64,000 bases of DNA from Lysinibacillus_B sp042920265 (GCF_042920265.1 NZ_JBDQZI010000003.1:310001-374000), one strand, 5' to 3'; positions 42,334 to 51,427 are shown, numbered from the stretch's first letter. Translations and numbers: made by a program. The notes: a model not told the origin generated them from the sequence alone.

Positions 42334-43695
42334 ATGCATACATTGGTCGTGGGCTTAAATTATAAAACTGCGCCTGTTGAAATTCGTGAAAAGCTGTCGT
42401 TTATTGAGAGTGATTTGCCGAATGCTATGCAAGCGCTACAAAATGAAAAAAGTATTTTGGAAAATGTAATTGTCTCAACATGCAACCGTACTGAAATTTA
42501 TGCAGTTGTTGACCAATTACATACAGGGCGTCACTTCATTAAAAAGTTTTTAGCGAACTGGTTTAACATTTCGCTAGAACAGTTTGAAGACCATTTATTT
42601 ATCCGTGAAGATGATGCTTCTTTAAACCATTTATTCCGCGTGACAGCGGGCATTGATTCAATGGTTTTAGGAGAAACGCAAATTTTAGGACAAGTAAAGA
42701 AAAGCTTCCTACAAGGGCAAGAGTTAGGTACAACAGGTACTGTTTATAATCAGCTCTTTAAACAAGCCGTGACATTTGCAAAACGTGCGCATAACGAAAC
42801 AGCGATCGGTGAAAATGCTGTGTCCGTGTCATATGCAGCGGTAGAACTTGCGAAAAAGATTTTCGGCTCCCTACAGCGCAAGCATGTAGCGATTTTAGGT
42901 GCTGGAAAAATGGGTGAGCTAGCGATTCAAAATCTTTATGGTAGCGGTGTTGGGAAAGTAACAGTGATCAATCGTACATTCGAAAAAGCACAGGATTTGG
43001 CGACGAAATTTGAAGGGAAAGCCAAGTCAATGGACGAGCTACAATGTACATTATTAGAAGCGGATATTTTAATCAGTTCTACAGGGGCAACAGAATATGT
43101 AATTGACTATGAGCTGATGAAATATGTGTCACGTCTCCGTAAAGGGGATCCGTTGTTTATGGTTGATATTGCGGTGCCACGTGATTTAGATCCGAAAATT
43201 GGTGAGCTACCGAATGTGTTTTTATATGATATCGATGATTTACAAGGTATTGTGAATGCAAACTTAGCAGAGCGAGAAAAAGCAGCAACACAAATTATCG
43301 ATATGATTGATACAGAAATTGTGCAATTTAAAGAATGGTTTGCAACATTAGGTGTAGTACCGGTACTAACAGCTTTACGTAAAAAAGCAAATCGCATTCA
43401 GGAAGAAACAATGGCAAGTATTGAAAACAAAATGCCAAATTTAACAGAGCGCGAACGAAAAATTTTAAACAAGCATACGAAATCAATTATTAATCAGCTA
43501 TTAAAGGAGCCGATTTTACAAGCAAAGGAATTAGCGAATTCATCACAAGCGAGCAGTGATTTACAGCTATTCCAGCAAATTTTCGGCATTGAACAAGCGG
43601 TGCAGGAAGAAGTAGCGATGCAAACACAACTAGAAAAGGAACGCGCAAAAGCTGCTTCAACCGACATGTCCATCAAGCCGCATCTCTCCTTTTAA
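42334..43695 (+). CDS. hemA: Glutamyl-tRNA reductase
   Basis: This 453-aa NADPH-dependent enzyme makes glutamate-1-semialdehyde from glutamyl-tRNA, the first committed step of C5 haem synthesis. The catalytic Cys is in STCNRTEIYA (about residue 50). MVLGETQILGQVK follows at about 110. The NADPH-binding domain has ILGAGKMGELA, and a dimerisation helix forms the C-terminus. It is the first gene of hemA-hemX-hemC-hemD-hemB-hemL. GTGAGGTG precedes the ATG. Confidence 0.97.
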   Translation: MHTLVVGLNYKTAPVEIREKLSFIESDLPNAMQALQNEKSILENVIVSTCNRTEIYAVVDQLHTGRHFIKKFLANWFNISLEQFEDHLFIREDDASLNHLFRVTAGIDSMVLGETQILGQVKKSFLQGQELGTTGTVYNQLFKQAVTFAKRAHNETAIGENAVSVSYAAVELAKKIFGSLQRKHVAILGAGKMGELAIQNLYGSGVGKVTVINRTFEKAQDLATKFEGKAKSMDELQCTLLEADILISSTGATEYVIDYELMKYVSRLRKGDPLFMVDIAVPRDLDPKIGELPNVFLYDIDDLQGIVNANLAEREKAATQIIDMIDTEIVQFKEWFATLGVVPVLTALRKKANRIQEETMASIENKMPNLTERERKILNKHTKSIINQLLKEPILQAKELANSSQASSDLQLFQQIFGIEQAVQEEVAMQTQLEKERAKAASTDMSIKPHLSF

Positions 43696-43838
43696 ATAAC
43701 ATTTAATTTTTTACAAGCGTTTTCGTAACTGTATGGTAAAATACAGTTACAAAGCGCTTTTTCTTCGCTTCCATTGTCCGAAGTTGAAGTGTTAGTAAAA
43801 TCAGCATAAAAGCTTCTAATTAAAAAGAAGGGTTGCCA

Positions 43839-44675
43839 ATGACAGAAACAATGATGATTCGACTTTATGAAGTCATGGTCATTTTATATGCAGTAGGAAT
43901 TGTTTTTTATTTTATGGATTATTTGTATAAATATGTAAAAGCGAGGCGTATCGCGTTTTGGTTCGTCTGTGTTGCTTGGACGATGCAAACGATATTCTTC
44001 GTGTTATTTATAATAGAACTAAAGCGTTTTCCGATTTTATCGTTATTTGAAGGGATCTACTTCTATGCGTGGCTTCTCACAACATTATCGATTGCACTTC
44101 ACTGCATTGCACGCGTTGACATGCCTGTATTTTTTGTCAATGTACTCAGCTTTGTATTTGTAACAATTCATTTGTTTGCACCAGCTGAAAAAGCACAGCC
44201 AATGGTAGGAGAGTCTCTCGTATCGGAAATGCTCTTTATTCATATTTCATTTGCCATTATGTCATATGCGGCATTTTCACTTACTTTTGTCTTTGCAATA
44301 TTGTATTTAATTTTATATCGTATTTTAAAGGAAAAGAAAGTGGGATCAAGCACCATTTGGACGAGATTACCATCTTTACAGCAAACGACAAGTTGGATGA
44401 ATAATTCGACACTTGTCGGAGTGCCTTTACTTTTCATTAGTCTTATTTTAGGGTTAGAATGGGCATTGATGACATTGGATGGATTATCCGTATTTGACAT
44501 TAAAATTATCGGTTCTTTTGTTATTATGGTTTTATATTTAATTATTTTATTATTACATCGTAGTGGAAAATTAGTGGGTACAATGTATGCTTGGGTGCAC
44601 GTGTATGCCTTTTTATTAACGGTCATCAACTTCTTCCTAGGCAACAAATTATCGAACTTCCACTTATGGTATTAG
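43839..44675 (+). CDS. hemX: HemX membrane protein (cytochrome c assembly-like)
   Basis: This 278-aa integral membrane protein has about eight helices and belongs to the CcsA/HemX family. Conserved features are LFEGIYFYAWLLTT, FIHISFAIMSYAAFSLTFVFAILYLIL and a C-terminal HVYAFLLTVINFFLG. In B. subtilis HemX lowers the cellular level of HemA. ATG 43839 follows AGAAGGG by 6 bases; the in-frame TTG at 43833 is too close to it. It sits between hemA and hemC, as in Bacillus. Confidence 0.9.
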   Translation: MTETMMIRLYEVMVILYAVGIVFYFMDYLYKYVKARRIAFWFVCVAWTMQTIFFVLFIIELKRFPILSLFEGIYFYAWLLTTLSIALHCIARVDMPVFFVNVLSFVFVTIHLFAPAEKAQPMVGESLVSEMLFIHISFAIMSYAAFSLTFVFAILYLILYRILKEKKVGSSTIWTRLPSLQQTTSWMNNSTLVGVPLLFISLILGLEWALMTLDGLSVFDIKIIGSFVIMVLYLIILLLHRSGKLVGTMYAWVHVYAFLLTVINFFLGNKLSNFHLWY

Positions 44676-44690
44676 CGGAAAGGTAGGATT

Positions 44691-45626
44691 ATGGTGAGAA
44701 AAATTATTGTAGGTTCGCGAAAAAGTAAATTAGCATTAACACAGACAAATTGGTTCATTAATGAACTAAAGGCGGCGGGTGTACCTTTTGAATTCGAAAT
44801 TAAAGAAATTGTCACAAAAGGGGACCGTATTTTAGATGTACAGTTGTCGAAAGTAGGCGGAAAAGGATTATTTGTAAAAGAAATTGAGCAAGCGCTTTAT
44901 GACAAAGAAATCGATTTTGCTGTCCATTCGATGAAAGATATGCCAGCGATTCTGCCAGAAGGCTTAGTCATTGGTTGTATCCCGCCGCGTGAAGATGCAC
45001 GTGATGCCTTTATTTCAAAAGGCAATGTGAAATTTGCGGACTTACCAAAAGGGGCGGTTGTCGGGACAAGCTCTCTTCGTCGTAGCGCACAATTGCTAAC
45101 AGCCCGTCCAGACTTAGAAGTTAAATGGATTCGTGGTAATGTGGATACACGTTTAAATAAGTTAAAAACAGAAGATTACGATGCGATCATTTTGGCAGCA
45201 GCAGGCTTAAAGCGTCTTGGTTGGAATGATGATGTCGTAACGGAATATTTAGATACAGAACTTTGTTTACCAGCGATAGCACAAGGGTCACTTGGTATTG
45301 AATGCCGCGCAGATGATGCGGAGTTACTGGCAGAGCTAGCGAAATTAACAGATGCTACTACTTGGAAAACGGCGCATGCAGAGCGTACTTTCCTTGCTGA
45401 AATGGATGGTGGATGCCAAGTGCCAATCGCAGGATATGCTACAGTAGAAGGTGACAATATTACATTAACAGGCTTAGTAGCAGCGCCAGATGCTTCAGTT
45501 ACTTATAAAGAAACAGTAACAGGAACAGATGCCGAGGCAGTAGGTAAGGAAGTAGCGAAACGTTTAACGGAGCAAGGAGCTTATGACTTGATTCAGCGCG
45601 TAAAGGCTGAGTTAGATGCCGAGTAA
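44691..45626 (+). CDS. hemC: Porphobilinogen deaminase (hydroxymethylbilane synthase)
   Basis: This 311-aa enzyme condenses four porphobilinogens. Family motifs are IVGSRKSKLALTQT, VHSMKDMPA, GTSSLRRSAQL and RGNVDTRLNKL. The dipyrromethane cofactor Cys is in MDGGCQVPIAGYA. The ATG at 44691 has GGAAAGGTAGGA upstream; the next codon is GTG and could also serve. It overlaps hemD by 11 bases. Confidence 0.97.
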   Translation: MVRKIIVGSRKSKLALTQTNWFINELKAAGVPFEFEIKEIVTKGDRILDVQLSKVGGKGLFVKEIEQALYDKEIDFAVHSMKDMPAILPEGLVIGCIPPREDARDAFISKGNVKFADLPKGAVVGTSSLRRSAQLLTARPDLEVKWIRGNVDTRLNKLKTEDYDAIILAAAGLKRLGWNDDVVTEYLDTELCLPAIAQGSLGIECRADDAELLAELAKLTDATTWKTAHAERTFLAEMDGGCQVPIAGYATVEGDNITLTGLVAAPDASVTYKETVTGTDAEAVGKEVAKRLTEQGAYDLIQRVKAELDAE

Positions 45627-46368
45627 TCGTTTAGAAGGACAAACGATTGTGTTGACAGGCTCAGTTCCGACGCTTAGTGTCAAACAATTCATTGAGGAAA
45701 ACGGCGGGTTATGTGCGGTTTTTCCTCTCATTAAAACACAGGAGTATCATTCACCAAATGATGCGCATCAATTAGCTTCATTACATAGCTATGATTGGCT
45801 AATTTTTACGAGCCAAAATGCGGTACAAGCCTTTATGGAAAAGTGTCAACGGGCAGAAATAAATATACAGGGGCTCCGTTGTAAAGTTGCTTCTGTCGGT
45901 ACGAAAACAACAGAGCTTCTTGAGAAGTATGGACTACATGTTGATTTTATGCCGTCCATTTTTAGTGCGGATGTGTTTGTAAAGGAATTTCCGCATGTAT
46001 CGAAGGCGTCAGAAAGTAAACTGTTTATCCGAGGGAGTTTAGCAAAACAAACAATTCACGAAGGTGTACCTAACGTAACAGAATGGACGGTTTATGAAAC
46101 GTGTGCGAATGCAACTACCATTCAACCGTTTATTGAGCTGTTAGAGCGTGAGCAGACTATCGTTATTTTTGCCAGTCCTTCTGCTGTAGATGTATTTGCC
46201 AAACATATCGCGCCGATTGTTGGCTGGTCGCGCATTCGTGCCGCAGCAATTGGCCATATTACAGCTGATGCTCTCGAAAGATTAGGCGTAGCAGTATATG
46301 TCCAACCGAAAGTGTATACGATGCAAGCTGTAGTAGAGGAAATCATTTTATTGGAGGAGTCATCATGA
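45616..46368 (+). CDS. hemD: Uroporphyrinogen-III synthase
   Basis: This 250-aa two-lobe protein closes hydroxymethylbilane to uroporphyrinogen III. Sequence conservation is low in this family, but WLIFTSQNAVQAFME, VASVGTKTTELLEKYG, VIFASPSAVDVF and AAIGHITADALERLG match the pattern of the two lobes. The position between hemC and hemB, with overlaps on both sides (11 and 4 bases), makes the call secure. Confidence 0.92.
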   Translation: MPSNRLEGQTIVLTGSVPTLSVKQFIEENGGLCAVFPLIKTQEYHSPNDAHQLASLHSYDWLIFTSQNAVQAFMEKCQRAEINIQGLRCKVASVGTKTTELLEKYGLHVDFMPSIFSADVFVKEFPHVSKASESKLFIRGSLAKQTIHEGVPNVTEWTVYETCANATTIQPFIELLEREQTIVIFASPSAVDVFAKHIAPIVGWSRIRAAAIGHITADALERLGVAVYVQPKVYTMQAVVEEIILLEESS

Positions 46369-47345
46369 CAGATTTATATTTCCAACGTCATCGCCGCTTA
46401 CGTCAAAATGCGAGTATGCGTGCATTAGTGAAAGAAACATATTTACACAAAGAAGATTTGATTTATCCGATTTTCGTCGCTGAAGGCGAAGGCGTACGTA
46501 ATGAAGTATCATCTATGCCAGGCGTATTCCAGCTATCATTAGATCACTTAGGAGCAGAGCTGGATGAAGTGGTTGCTTTAGGGATTAAAGCAGTCATTTT
46601 ATTCGGTTTGCCAGCAGAAAAAGATGCAGTTGGTTCAGGTGCATATCATGATCACGGAATTATTCAAAAAGCAACACGCTTTACAAAAGAGCGTCACCCA
46701 CAATTGCTTGTTGTAGCAGATACATGCTTATGTGAATATACAGATCATGGTCATTGCGGTGTCGTAGAAGGGGAAGAAATTTTAAACGATCCTTCATTAA
46801 ACTTATTAGCGCAAACAGCTATTTCACAAGCTGAGGCAGGCGCAGATATTATTGCACCATCAAATATGATGGATGGATTTGTGACAGCAATTCGTGCGGG
46901 ACTTGACGCAGCAGGGTTTGAGCATATTCCGATCATGTCTTATGCCGTCAAATATGCATCTAGCTACTACGGACCGTTCCGTGATGCAGCAGATGGTGCG
47001 CCGCAATTTGGCGATCGTAAAACGTATCAAATGGACCCTTCGAACCGTTTAGAAGCAATTCGCGAAGCAACATCTGACGTAGAAGAAGGAGCCGATTTCT
47101 TAATCGTTAAGCCAGCACTTGCCTATATGGATATTATCCGCGATGTGAAAAATAACTTCCCACTACCAGTTGTTGCGTACAATGTATCGGGCGAGTATGC
47201 GATGGTGAAAGCGGCTGCGCAAAATGGCTGGATTGATGAAAAGGCAGTCGTAATGGAAACATTACTCGGCCTGAAACGCGCGGGTTCTGATTTAATTATT
47301 ACGTACCATGCAAAAGATGTGGCACGTTGGTTGGAGGAGAAATAA
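46365..47345 (+). CDS. hemB: Delta-aminolevulinic acid dehydratase (porphobilinogen synthase)
   Basis: This 326-aa enzyme joins two ALA molecules. The zinc-site motif DTCLCEYTDHGHCG is of the Cys-rich (Zn-dependent) type. The Schiff-base lysines are in MSYAVKYASSYYGPFRDA and LIVKPALAYMDI. The ATG overlaps the hemD stop (ATGA) and has TGGAGGAG upstream. hemL follows after one base. Confidence 0.97.
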   Translation: MTDLYFQRHRRLRQNASMRALVKETYLHKEDLIYPIFVAEGEGVRNEVSSMPGVFQLSLDHLGAELDEVVALGIKAVILFGLPAEKDAVGSGAYHDHGIIQKATRFTKERHPQLLVVADTCLCEYTDHGHCGVVEGEEILNDPSLNLLAQTAISQAEAGADIIAPSNMMDGFVTAIRAGLDAAGFEHIPIMSYAVKYASSYYGPFRDAADGAPQFGDRKTYQMDPSNRLEAIREATSDVEEGADFLIVKPALAYMDIIRDVKNNFPLPVVAYNVSGEYAMVKAAAQNGWIDEKAVVMETLLGLKRAGSDLIITYHAKDVARWLEEK

Positions 47346-47346
47346 T

Positions 47347-48636
47347 ATGCGTTCATATGAAAAATCAAAACAAGCTTTCTCTGAAGCGGTAAATTTAATG
47401 CCAGGTGGCGTAAACTCGCCAGTACGTGCATTCAAATCGGTAAACATGGATCCAATTTTTATGGAATCGGGCCAAGGTGCAATCATTAAAGATATCGATG
47501 GCAATGAGTACATTGACTATGTATTATCTTGGGGTCCACTGATTTTAGGTCATACACATCCAGAAGTAGTAGAAGCGATTGCAGCACAAGCAGCTAAAGG
47601 GGCTTCATTCGGTGCGCCGACGTTATCGGAAAATAAATTAGCGAAGTTAGTAATGGACCGCCTACCATCGATTGAAATGATTCGTTTCGTTTCGTCTGGT
47701 ACGGAAGCAACGATGTCGGCACTTCGTTTAGCACGCGGCTATACAGGGCGTGACAAAATTTTGAAATTTGAAGGCTCTTACCATGGACATGGCGACTCTT
47801 TATTAATTAAAGCAGGTTCAGGTGTAGCAACACTGGGCTTACCAGATTCTCCAGGGGTTCCTGCAGATATTGCAAAAAATACGTTAACGGTCGCATATAA
47901 CGATTTAGAATCAGCGAAAGTAGTATTCGAAAAATATGGTGATGATTTAGCGGCTGTTATTTTAGAGCCAGTAGCGGGGAATATGGGCGTTGTACCGCCA
48001 CAACCCGGCTTCTTAGAAGGCTTACGTCAGTTAACAGAAGAAAATGGCACAGTGTTAATTTTTGACGAAGTAATGACGGGCTTCCGTGTAGATTATGGCT
48101 GTGCACAAGAGTATTTCGGTGTGCGTCCAGATTTAACAACGTTAGGAAAAGTAATCGGTGGTGGTCTACCTGTAGGTGCTTTCGGTGGGAAGCGTGAAAT
48201 TATGGAAAAAATCGCACCAGCAGGTCCGATTTATCAAGCGGGTACTTTATCAGGGAATCCACTTGCGATGACTGCAGGTTATGAAACACTTTCTCGTTTA
48301 AATACAGATTCTTACGAGTATTTCAAAAAGCTAGGGGACCAATTAGAAGCTGGTTTCCGCGAGGCGGCAACAAAATACAATATTCCGCACACAGTAAACC
48401 GTGCTGGATCCATGATCGGCTTCTTCTTTACAAATGAAGCGGTAGTCGATTTCGAATCAGCGAAAACATCCGATTTAGAACTGTTTGCAGAGTACTTTAA
48501 ATTAATGGCGGAGGAAGGCATTTTCCTTCCACCTTCACAATTTGAAGGATTATTTATTTCTACAGCTCATACAGAAGAGCATATTGCCAAAACAGTGGAA
48601 GCATTCCATAAAGTATTTGCGAAACTGGCACGATAA
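47347..48636 (+). CDS. hemL: Glutamate-1-semialdehyde 2,1-aminomutase
   Basis: This 429-aa PLP aminotransferase-fold enzyme makes ALA. Motifs are MPGGVNSPVRAFKSV, SGTEATMSALRLARGYTGR, FEGSYHGHGD, FDEVMTGFRV and the PLP Lys in TTLGKVIGGGLPVGAFGG. ATG 47347 follows TTGGAGGAG; an upstream extension would run into hemB. Last gene of the hem operon; a terminator follows. Confidence 0.97.
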   Translation: MRSYEKSKQAFSEAVNLMPGGVNSPVRAFKSVNMDPIFMESGQGAIIKDIDGNEYIDYVLSWGPLILGHTHPEVVEAIAAQAAKGASFGAPTLSENKLAKLVMDRLPSIEMIRFVSSGTEATMSALRLARGYTGRDKILKFEGSYHGHGDSLLIKAGSGVATLGLPDSPGVPADIAKNTLTVAYNDLESAKVVFEKYGDDLAAVILEPVAGNMGVVPPQPGFLEGLRQLTEENGTVLIFDEVMTGFRVDYGCAQEYFGVRPDLTTLGKVIGGGLPVGAFGGKREIMEKIAPAGPIYQAGTLSGNPLAMTAGYETLSRLNTDSYEYFKKLGDQLEAGFREAATKYNIPHTVNRAGSMIGFFFTNEAVVDFESAKTSDLELFAEYFKLMAEEGIFLPPSQFEGLFISTAHTEEHIAKTVEAFHKVFAKLAR

Positions 48637-48639
48637 AAT

Positions 48640-48678
48640 GAAAGGTGGTAGGTATAATAACCTATCGCCTTTTTGTTT
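48640..48678 (+). terminator. hem operon terminator
   Basis: AAAGGTGGTAGGT / ACCTATCGCCTTT stem (two non-Watson-Crick positions), then TTGTTTTG. Confidence 0.75.
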
Positions 48679-48772
48679 TGTTTTAGACTATAGTCTTTTC
48701 TTTTAAGAGGAATTTAAGTGCATTCGTATTATGATACGTGTAATAAATCGAACGACTATTGTAGGTGAATTT

Positions 48773-49948
48773 ATGCAAACATCTTTAACATATGAAGTGA
48801 GAGAAAGTATCGTACGATTGAATTTACGGCGCATGCAGATCATTGCTACACTTGTTTTTTATACGCTGATGCTTGTGACAGGCATACATTTTAGTCATAT
48901 GTATTTCTTTGATGTAGAAAAGAAAAACCCATTAGCTTTTGCTAGTTTATATACCATCTTATTTTATGTAAATATGAGTGTGTTTTATGTGAATCATAAA
49001 AAAAGATTAAATGTAAATCCTCAAACGATTCGGAAATATGAGCGGTATATTCAGGTGTATGTATATAGCATGTTAGTGCTGATTACATTAATCACAATGG
49101 GCGATGTCCTATTTTATAAGCATATGGCTATTTTTGAAGTGTTTTACTTGCTTATTGCAGCATTACTTATTTTAAAGATGCATCAATTTGTAGTGCCAGC
49201 AGCGTTTGCAACGGTAGTCTTTGTTATAGCGAGTTTCATGAATAGTACAAATGAACAGGCGATGAGTATATTAACCTCTGTATTAATTGTTGTACCAACT
49301 GGCATGTTTATACAGTGGATGGTGTATCGTACACAACTGACGAGCATTAAACAACAACTATTACTCCAAAAAGAAACGTCGAAAACAAGAGAGCTAACTA
49401 AGCAACTGCAAGAAAAAAATAAAGAACTAGCTCGCATTGCCTCGCATGATGTATTAACGAAATTACCAAATCGTCGAGCGCTTGATTTAAAAGCTAGTCG
49501 CCTATTACAAGGTGGGGAAGAAGCTGTTCCGGTAACAATCCTGTTAATGGATATTGATTATTTCAAGCAATATAATGATTATTACGGGCATTTTATTGGC
49601 GATGAGGCACTTGTAAAGGTAGCTGCCACTTTAGAGGGATTTGCGAAGAAATATGGTTATTTTGTTGGCAGATGGGGAGGGGAAGAGTTTGTTATGATTG
49701 CTGACGGTCATTTACCGCATGTTGCTACAATATGTGAGGAGTTGTTGACACAAATTCAGCAATTAAACATCTCTCATCCGTGTTCTGAGTGTGCAAAATA
49801 TATGACGATGAGTATCGGCGTATGTGAAGCAAAAGTGCGCACAATCAAGAATGTGCAAAGTTGTTATACGGTAGCGGATGAAGCACTTTATAAAAGTAAA
49901 TCGAAAGGACGTAATACATATACAGTCCAATCGCTTATGTCTATTTAA
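48773..49948 (+). CDS. Membrane-bound diguanylate cyclase (GGDEF)
   Basis: This 391-aa protein has about six N-terminal membrane segments (to about 190) and a short coiled coil (QLLLQKETSKTRELTKQLQEKNKELA). The GGDEF domain spans about 228-388: DVLTKLPNRRALD, LLMDIDYFKQYNDYYGH and the active site GRWGGEEFVMI (about 300). GGEEF is a catalytically competent variant making c-di-GMP from 2 GTP. The inhibitory RxxD site is replaced by KYGY, so product feedback is probably lost. ATG 48773 has AGGTGA upstream; the open frame reaches 48731 without one. No such gene lies here in B. subtilis. Confidence 0.92.
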   Translation: MQTSLTYEVRESIVRLNLRRMQIIATLVFYTLMLVTGIHFSHMYFFDVEKKNPLAFASLYTILFYVNMSVFYVNHKKRLNVNPQTIRKYERYIQVYVYSMLVLITLITMGDVLFYKHMAIFEVFYLLIAALLILKMHQFVVPAAFATVVFVIASFMNSTNEQAMSILTSVLIVVPTGMFIQWMVYRTQLTSIKQQLLLQKETSKTRELTKQLQEKNKELARIASHDVLTKLPNRRALDLKASRLLQGGEEAVPVTILLMDIDYFKQYNDYYGHFIGDEALVKVAATLEGFAKKYGYFVGRWGGEEFVMIADGHLPHVATICEELLTQIQQLNISHPCSECAKYMTMSIGVCEAKVRTIKNVQSCYTVADEALYKSKSKGRNTYTVQSLMSI

Positions 49949-49954
49949 GTATGA

Positions 49955-50516
49955 ACTCATAACGAGCAAATTCTAAAACATATATTACCATTTTATTGCA
50001 CGTTGCTTTCCGCTGCGGCACTCGCTTTCCACGGGCGAGCATCAAGCCTCCTCGTCGCTCATCCTTCGCTCCTGCGGGGTCTTGCTTGTCTCGCTTTCCC
50101 GTAGGAAGCTTTGCTTTGTAGCGAAAGGCGTATGCCGTCAGCTACACTCTCGTGCCTCCGCTACAAGCAACTATTGTTCAATACAATAATTAGTTGCTCA
50201 AAAATAATGAAAAATTCTCATTGATGAAAGTAGAGACTGGGCAATTATACTTGCAAATGGAAAGGAAATGATTTCTTTTAGAGAAGAGAAATGTTTCCCT
50301 AGTATATCGAGAAGTATTCACTTTTGCCGTAGCGCGCCATAGCCACAGGAGCCAAGATTTTCTTTGCGACGAAAGCGTAGCGTCAGGAGCAGGAAATCCA
50401 AACAGGCCACGCCTGTTTTAGCTCCTGTGTAGGCTGTGGCAAAGCGCGGAGGCTATGATATATACCTTTCACTATTTAACAGGTATTTTTAGGATACAAT
50501 TTTGCTCATTACGAGT
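49955..50516 (+). mobile_element. MITE-like composite element, copy C (562 bp)
   Basis: The ends ACTCATAACGAGCAAAT and TTTTGCTCATTACGAGT are inverted repeats (14 of 17 match). The flanks are ATGA on both sides (49951-49954 and 50517-50520). The front module (about 50000-50110) and rear module (about 50322-50457) align closely with copy A, including the segment TTTGCGACGAAAGCG...CAGGAGC. It ends directly against the regulatory region of the spoVID-like gene and fills the 49949-50565 gap. It has no credible ORF. Confidence 0.82.
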
Positions 50517-50518
50517 AT

Positions 50519-50546
50519 GAATAAATCCCTCCTTTATGCATACGGT
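50519..50546 (+). promoter_or_regulatory. Possible sigma-E promoter of the spoVID-like gene
   Basis: GAATAAA (50519-50525), a 13-base spacer and CATACGGT (50539-50546) resemble sigma-E elements (KMATATT / CATACAMT) with four mismatches in total. The start would fall near 50552-50554, just at the right arm of the hairpin. spoVID is sigma-E-dependent in B. subtilis. Confidence 0.4.
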
Positions 50547-50567
50547 GTTGCAAGGAGGGATTTTTTT
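50523..50567 (+). promoter_or_regulatory. Perfect hairpin burying the spoVID-like ribosome binding site
   Basis: AAATCCCTCCTT (50523-50534) pairs perfectly with AAGGAGGGATTT (50552-50563) around a 17-base loop, then T runs to 50567. The right arm contains the AGGAGGG ribosome binding site of the next gene, and the T run touches its TTG start. It can act as a terminator for incoming transcripts or as a translation block. Confidence 0.8.
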
Positions 50568-51201
50568 GTCGCAAATAATGGATTGGCACGTAGAAGAAGT
50601 ATTTAAGTTTCCGCTTGAACTTGGAAGTGTGAAAGAGAGTAAATCAATAAACGTCCGAGTCAATTGGGAAAAAGAACAACTAAATAACGCAATTCGCATA
50701 CAGGGCATCTATCATATAACAGCAAAAGTACAATTTGGATTAGAAGCACAACCGCAATCTGCTGAAGGTACGTTCATTGAACATATTGATTTAGCAGATG
50801 ATGAAGGTTATTTCGAATATGCTTTGCCATTTAGATTGGAACTACCAAATATAGAATTGAAAGATTTACGAGTAGAAGATATTCAAACAACATGTCAAGA
50901 TGTACTTCGTATAGGATGGCAAGTCGTTTGTGTGTATGAAGAGTTAACGGTAACAGACGATGTACAAGATGAAACGTTGTATATAGAGGAACCGAAATTA
51001 GAATTGAAAGAAAGTACAAATGCAAAAGTGAAAGAAGAACCTAGACCAGAAATTGTAGAGGCATTTGTAGAGTCACCTATGGAACAGTTGGTGGAAGAAT
51101 ATGTTGAAGAAACGGTAAAAGAATCGACAGGATTTTTGTTTGAATTAGAGGACAGTTATCGCAAACAATCTGTTCCTTTAAATAATATCCGCCAACAGTA
51201 G
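50566..51201 (+). CDS. SpoVID-like spore coat protein, N-terminal domain only
   Basis: This 211-aa protein has a beta-rich N-terminal domain at 1-145 (WHVEEVFKFPLELGSVKESKSI...GYFEYALPFRLELPNIE...DVLRIGWQVVCVYE), resembling the N-terminus of SpoVID. An acidic tail follows. Position after hemL and before valS matches spoVID in B. subtilis. The C-terminal LysM domain and long linker of full SpoVID are missing. The TTG start at 50566 is 7 bases after AGGAGGG; ATG 50578 is an alternative. SpoVID directs coat encasement of the forespore. The following ysxE of Bacillus is absent. Confidence 0.68.
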   Translation: MSQIMDWHVEEVFKFPLELGSVKESKSINVRVNWEKEQLNNAIRIQGIYHITAKVQFGLEAQPQSAEGTFIEHIDLADDEGYFEYALPFRLELPNIELKDLRVEDIQTTCQDVLRIGWQVVCVYEELTVTDDVQDETLYIEEPKLELKESTNAKVKEEPRPEIVEAFVESPMEQLVEEYVEETVKESTGFLFELEDSYRKQSVPLNNIRQQ

Positions 51202-51369
51202 ATAGGCTAAAAGTGCTAAAATAGCGAGCAAAATCATATCGCCTGTTGTGGGTACAATAAGTGTGCGGATTGCTTGGAATATGGCTACTGGTAATATGAT
51301 GTGTCTACAGTAAAAACGTGTTTTACGAAGCCACTTTGGCAATAAATAAGGGTTATAATTTCGCCTCAT
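51178..51369 (-). CDS. Small membrane protein, hypothetical
   Basis: This 63-aa protein MRRNYNPYLLPKWLRK... has a basic N-terminus and two hydrophobic stretches (about 24-38 and 43-61). AGGAAG lies 9 bases before the ATG on the minus strand. It overlaps the 3' end of the convergent spoVID-like gene by 24 bases. Topology (basic N-terminus, then membrane helices) looks like a genuine small membrane protein. The family was not recognised. Confidence 0.6.
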   Translation of the reverse strand: MRRNYNPYLLPKWLRKTRFYCRHIILPVAIFQAIRTLIVPTTGDMILLAILALLAYLLLADII

Positions 51370-51396
51370 TTTTATAACTTCCTTTCGTTTTAAAAT

Positions 51397-51427
51397 CGAC
51401 TATCCGCTGCTGTGGATAGTCTTTTTT
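51397..51427 (+). terminator. Terminator downstream of the spoVID-like gene
   Basis: GACTATCC / GGATAGTC 8-bp stem with an 8-base loop, then T7. It sits behind the start of the convergent small gene, so it would end plus-strand transcripts running through it. Confidence 0.85.
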
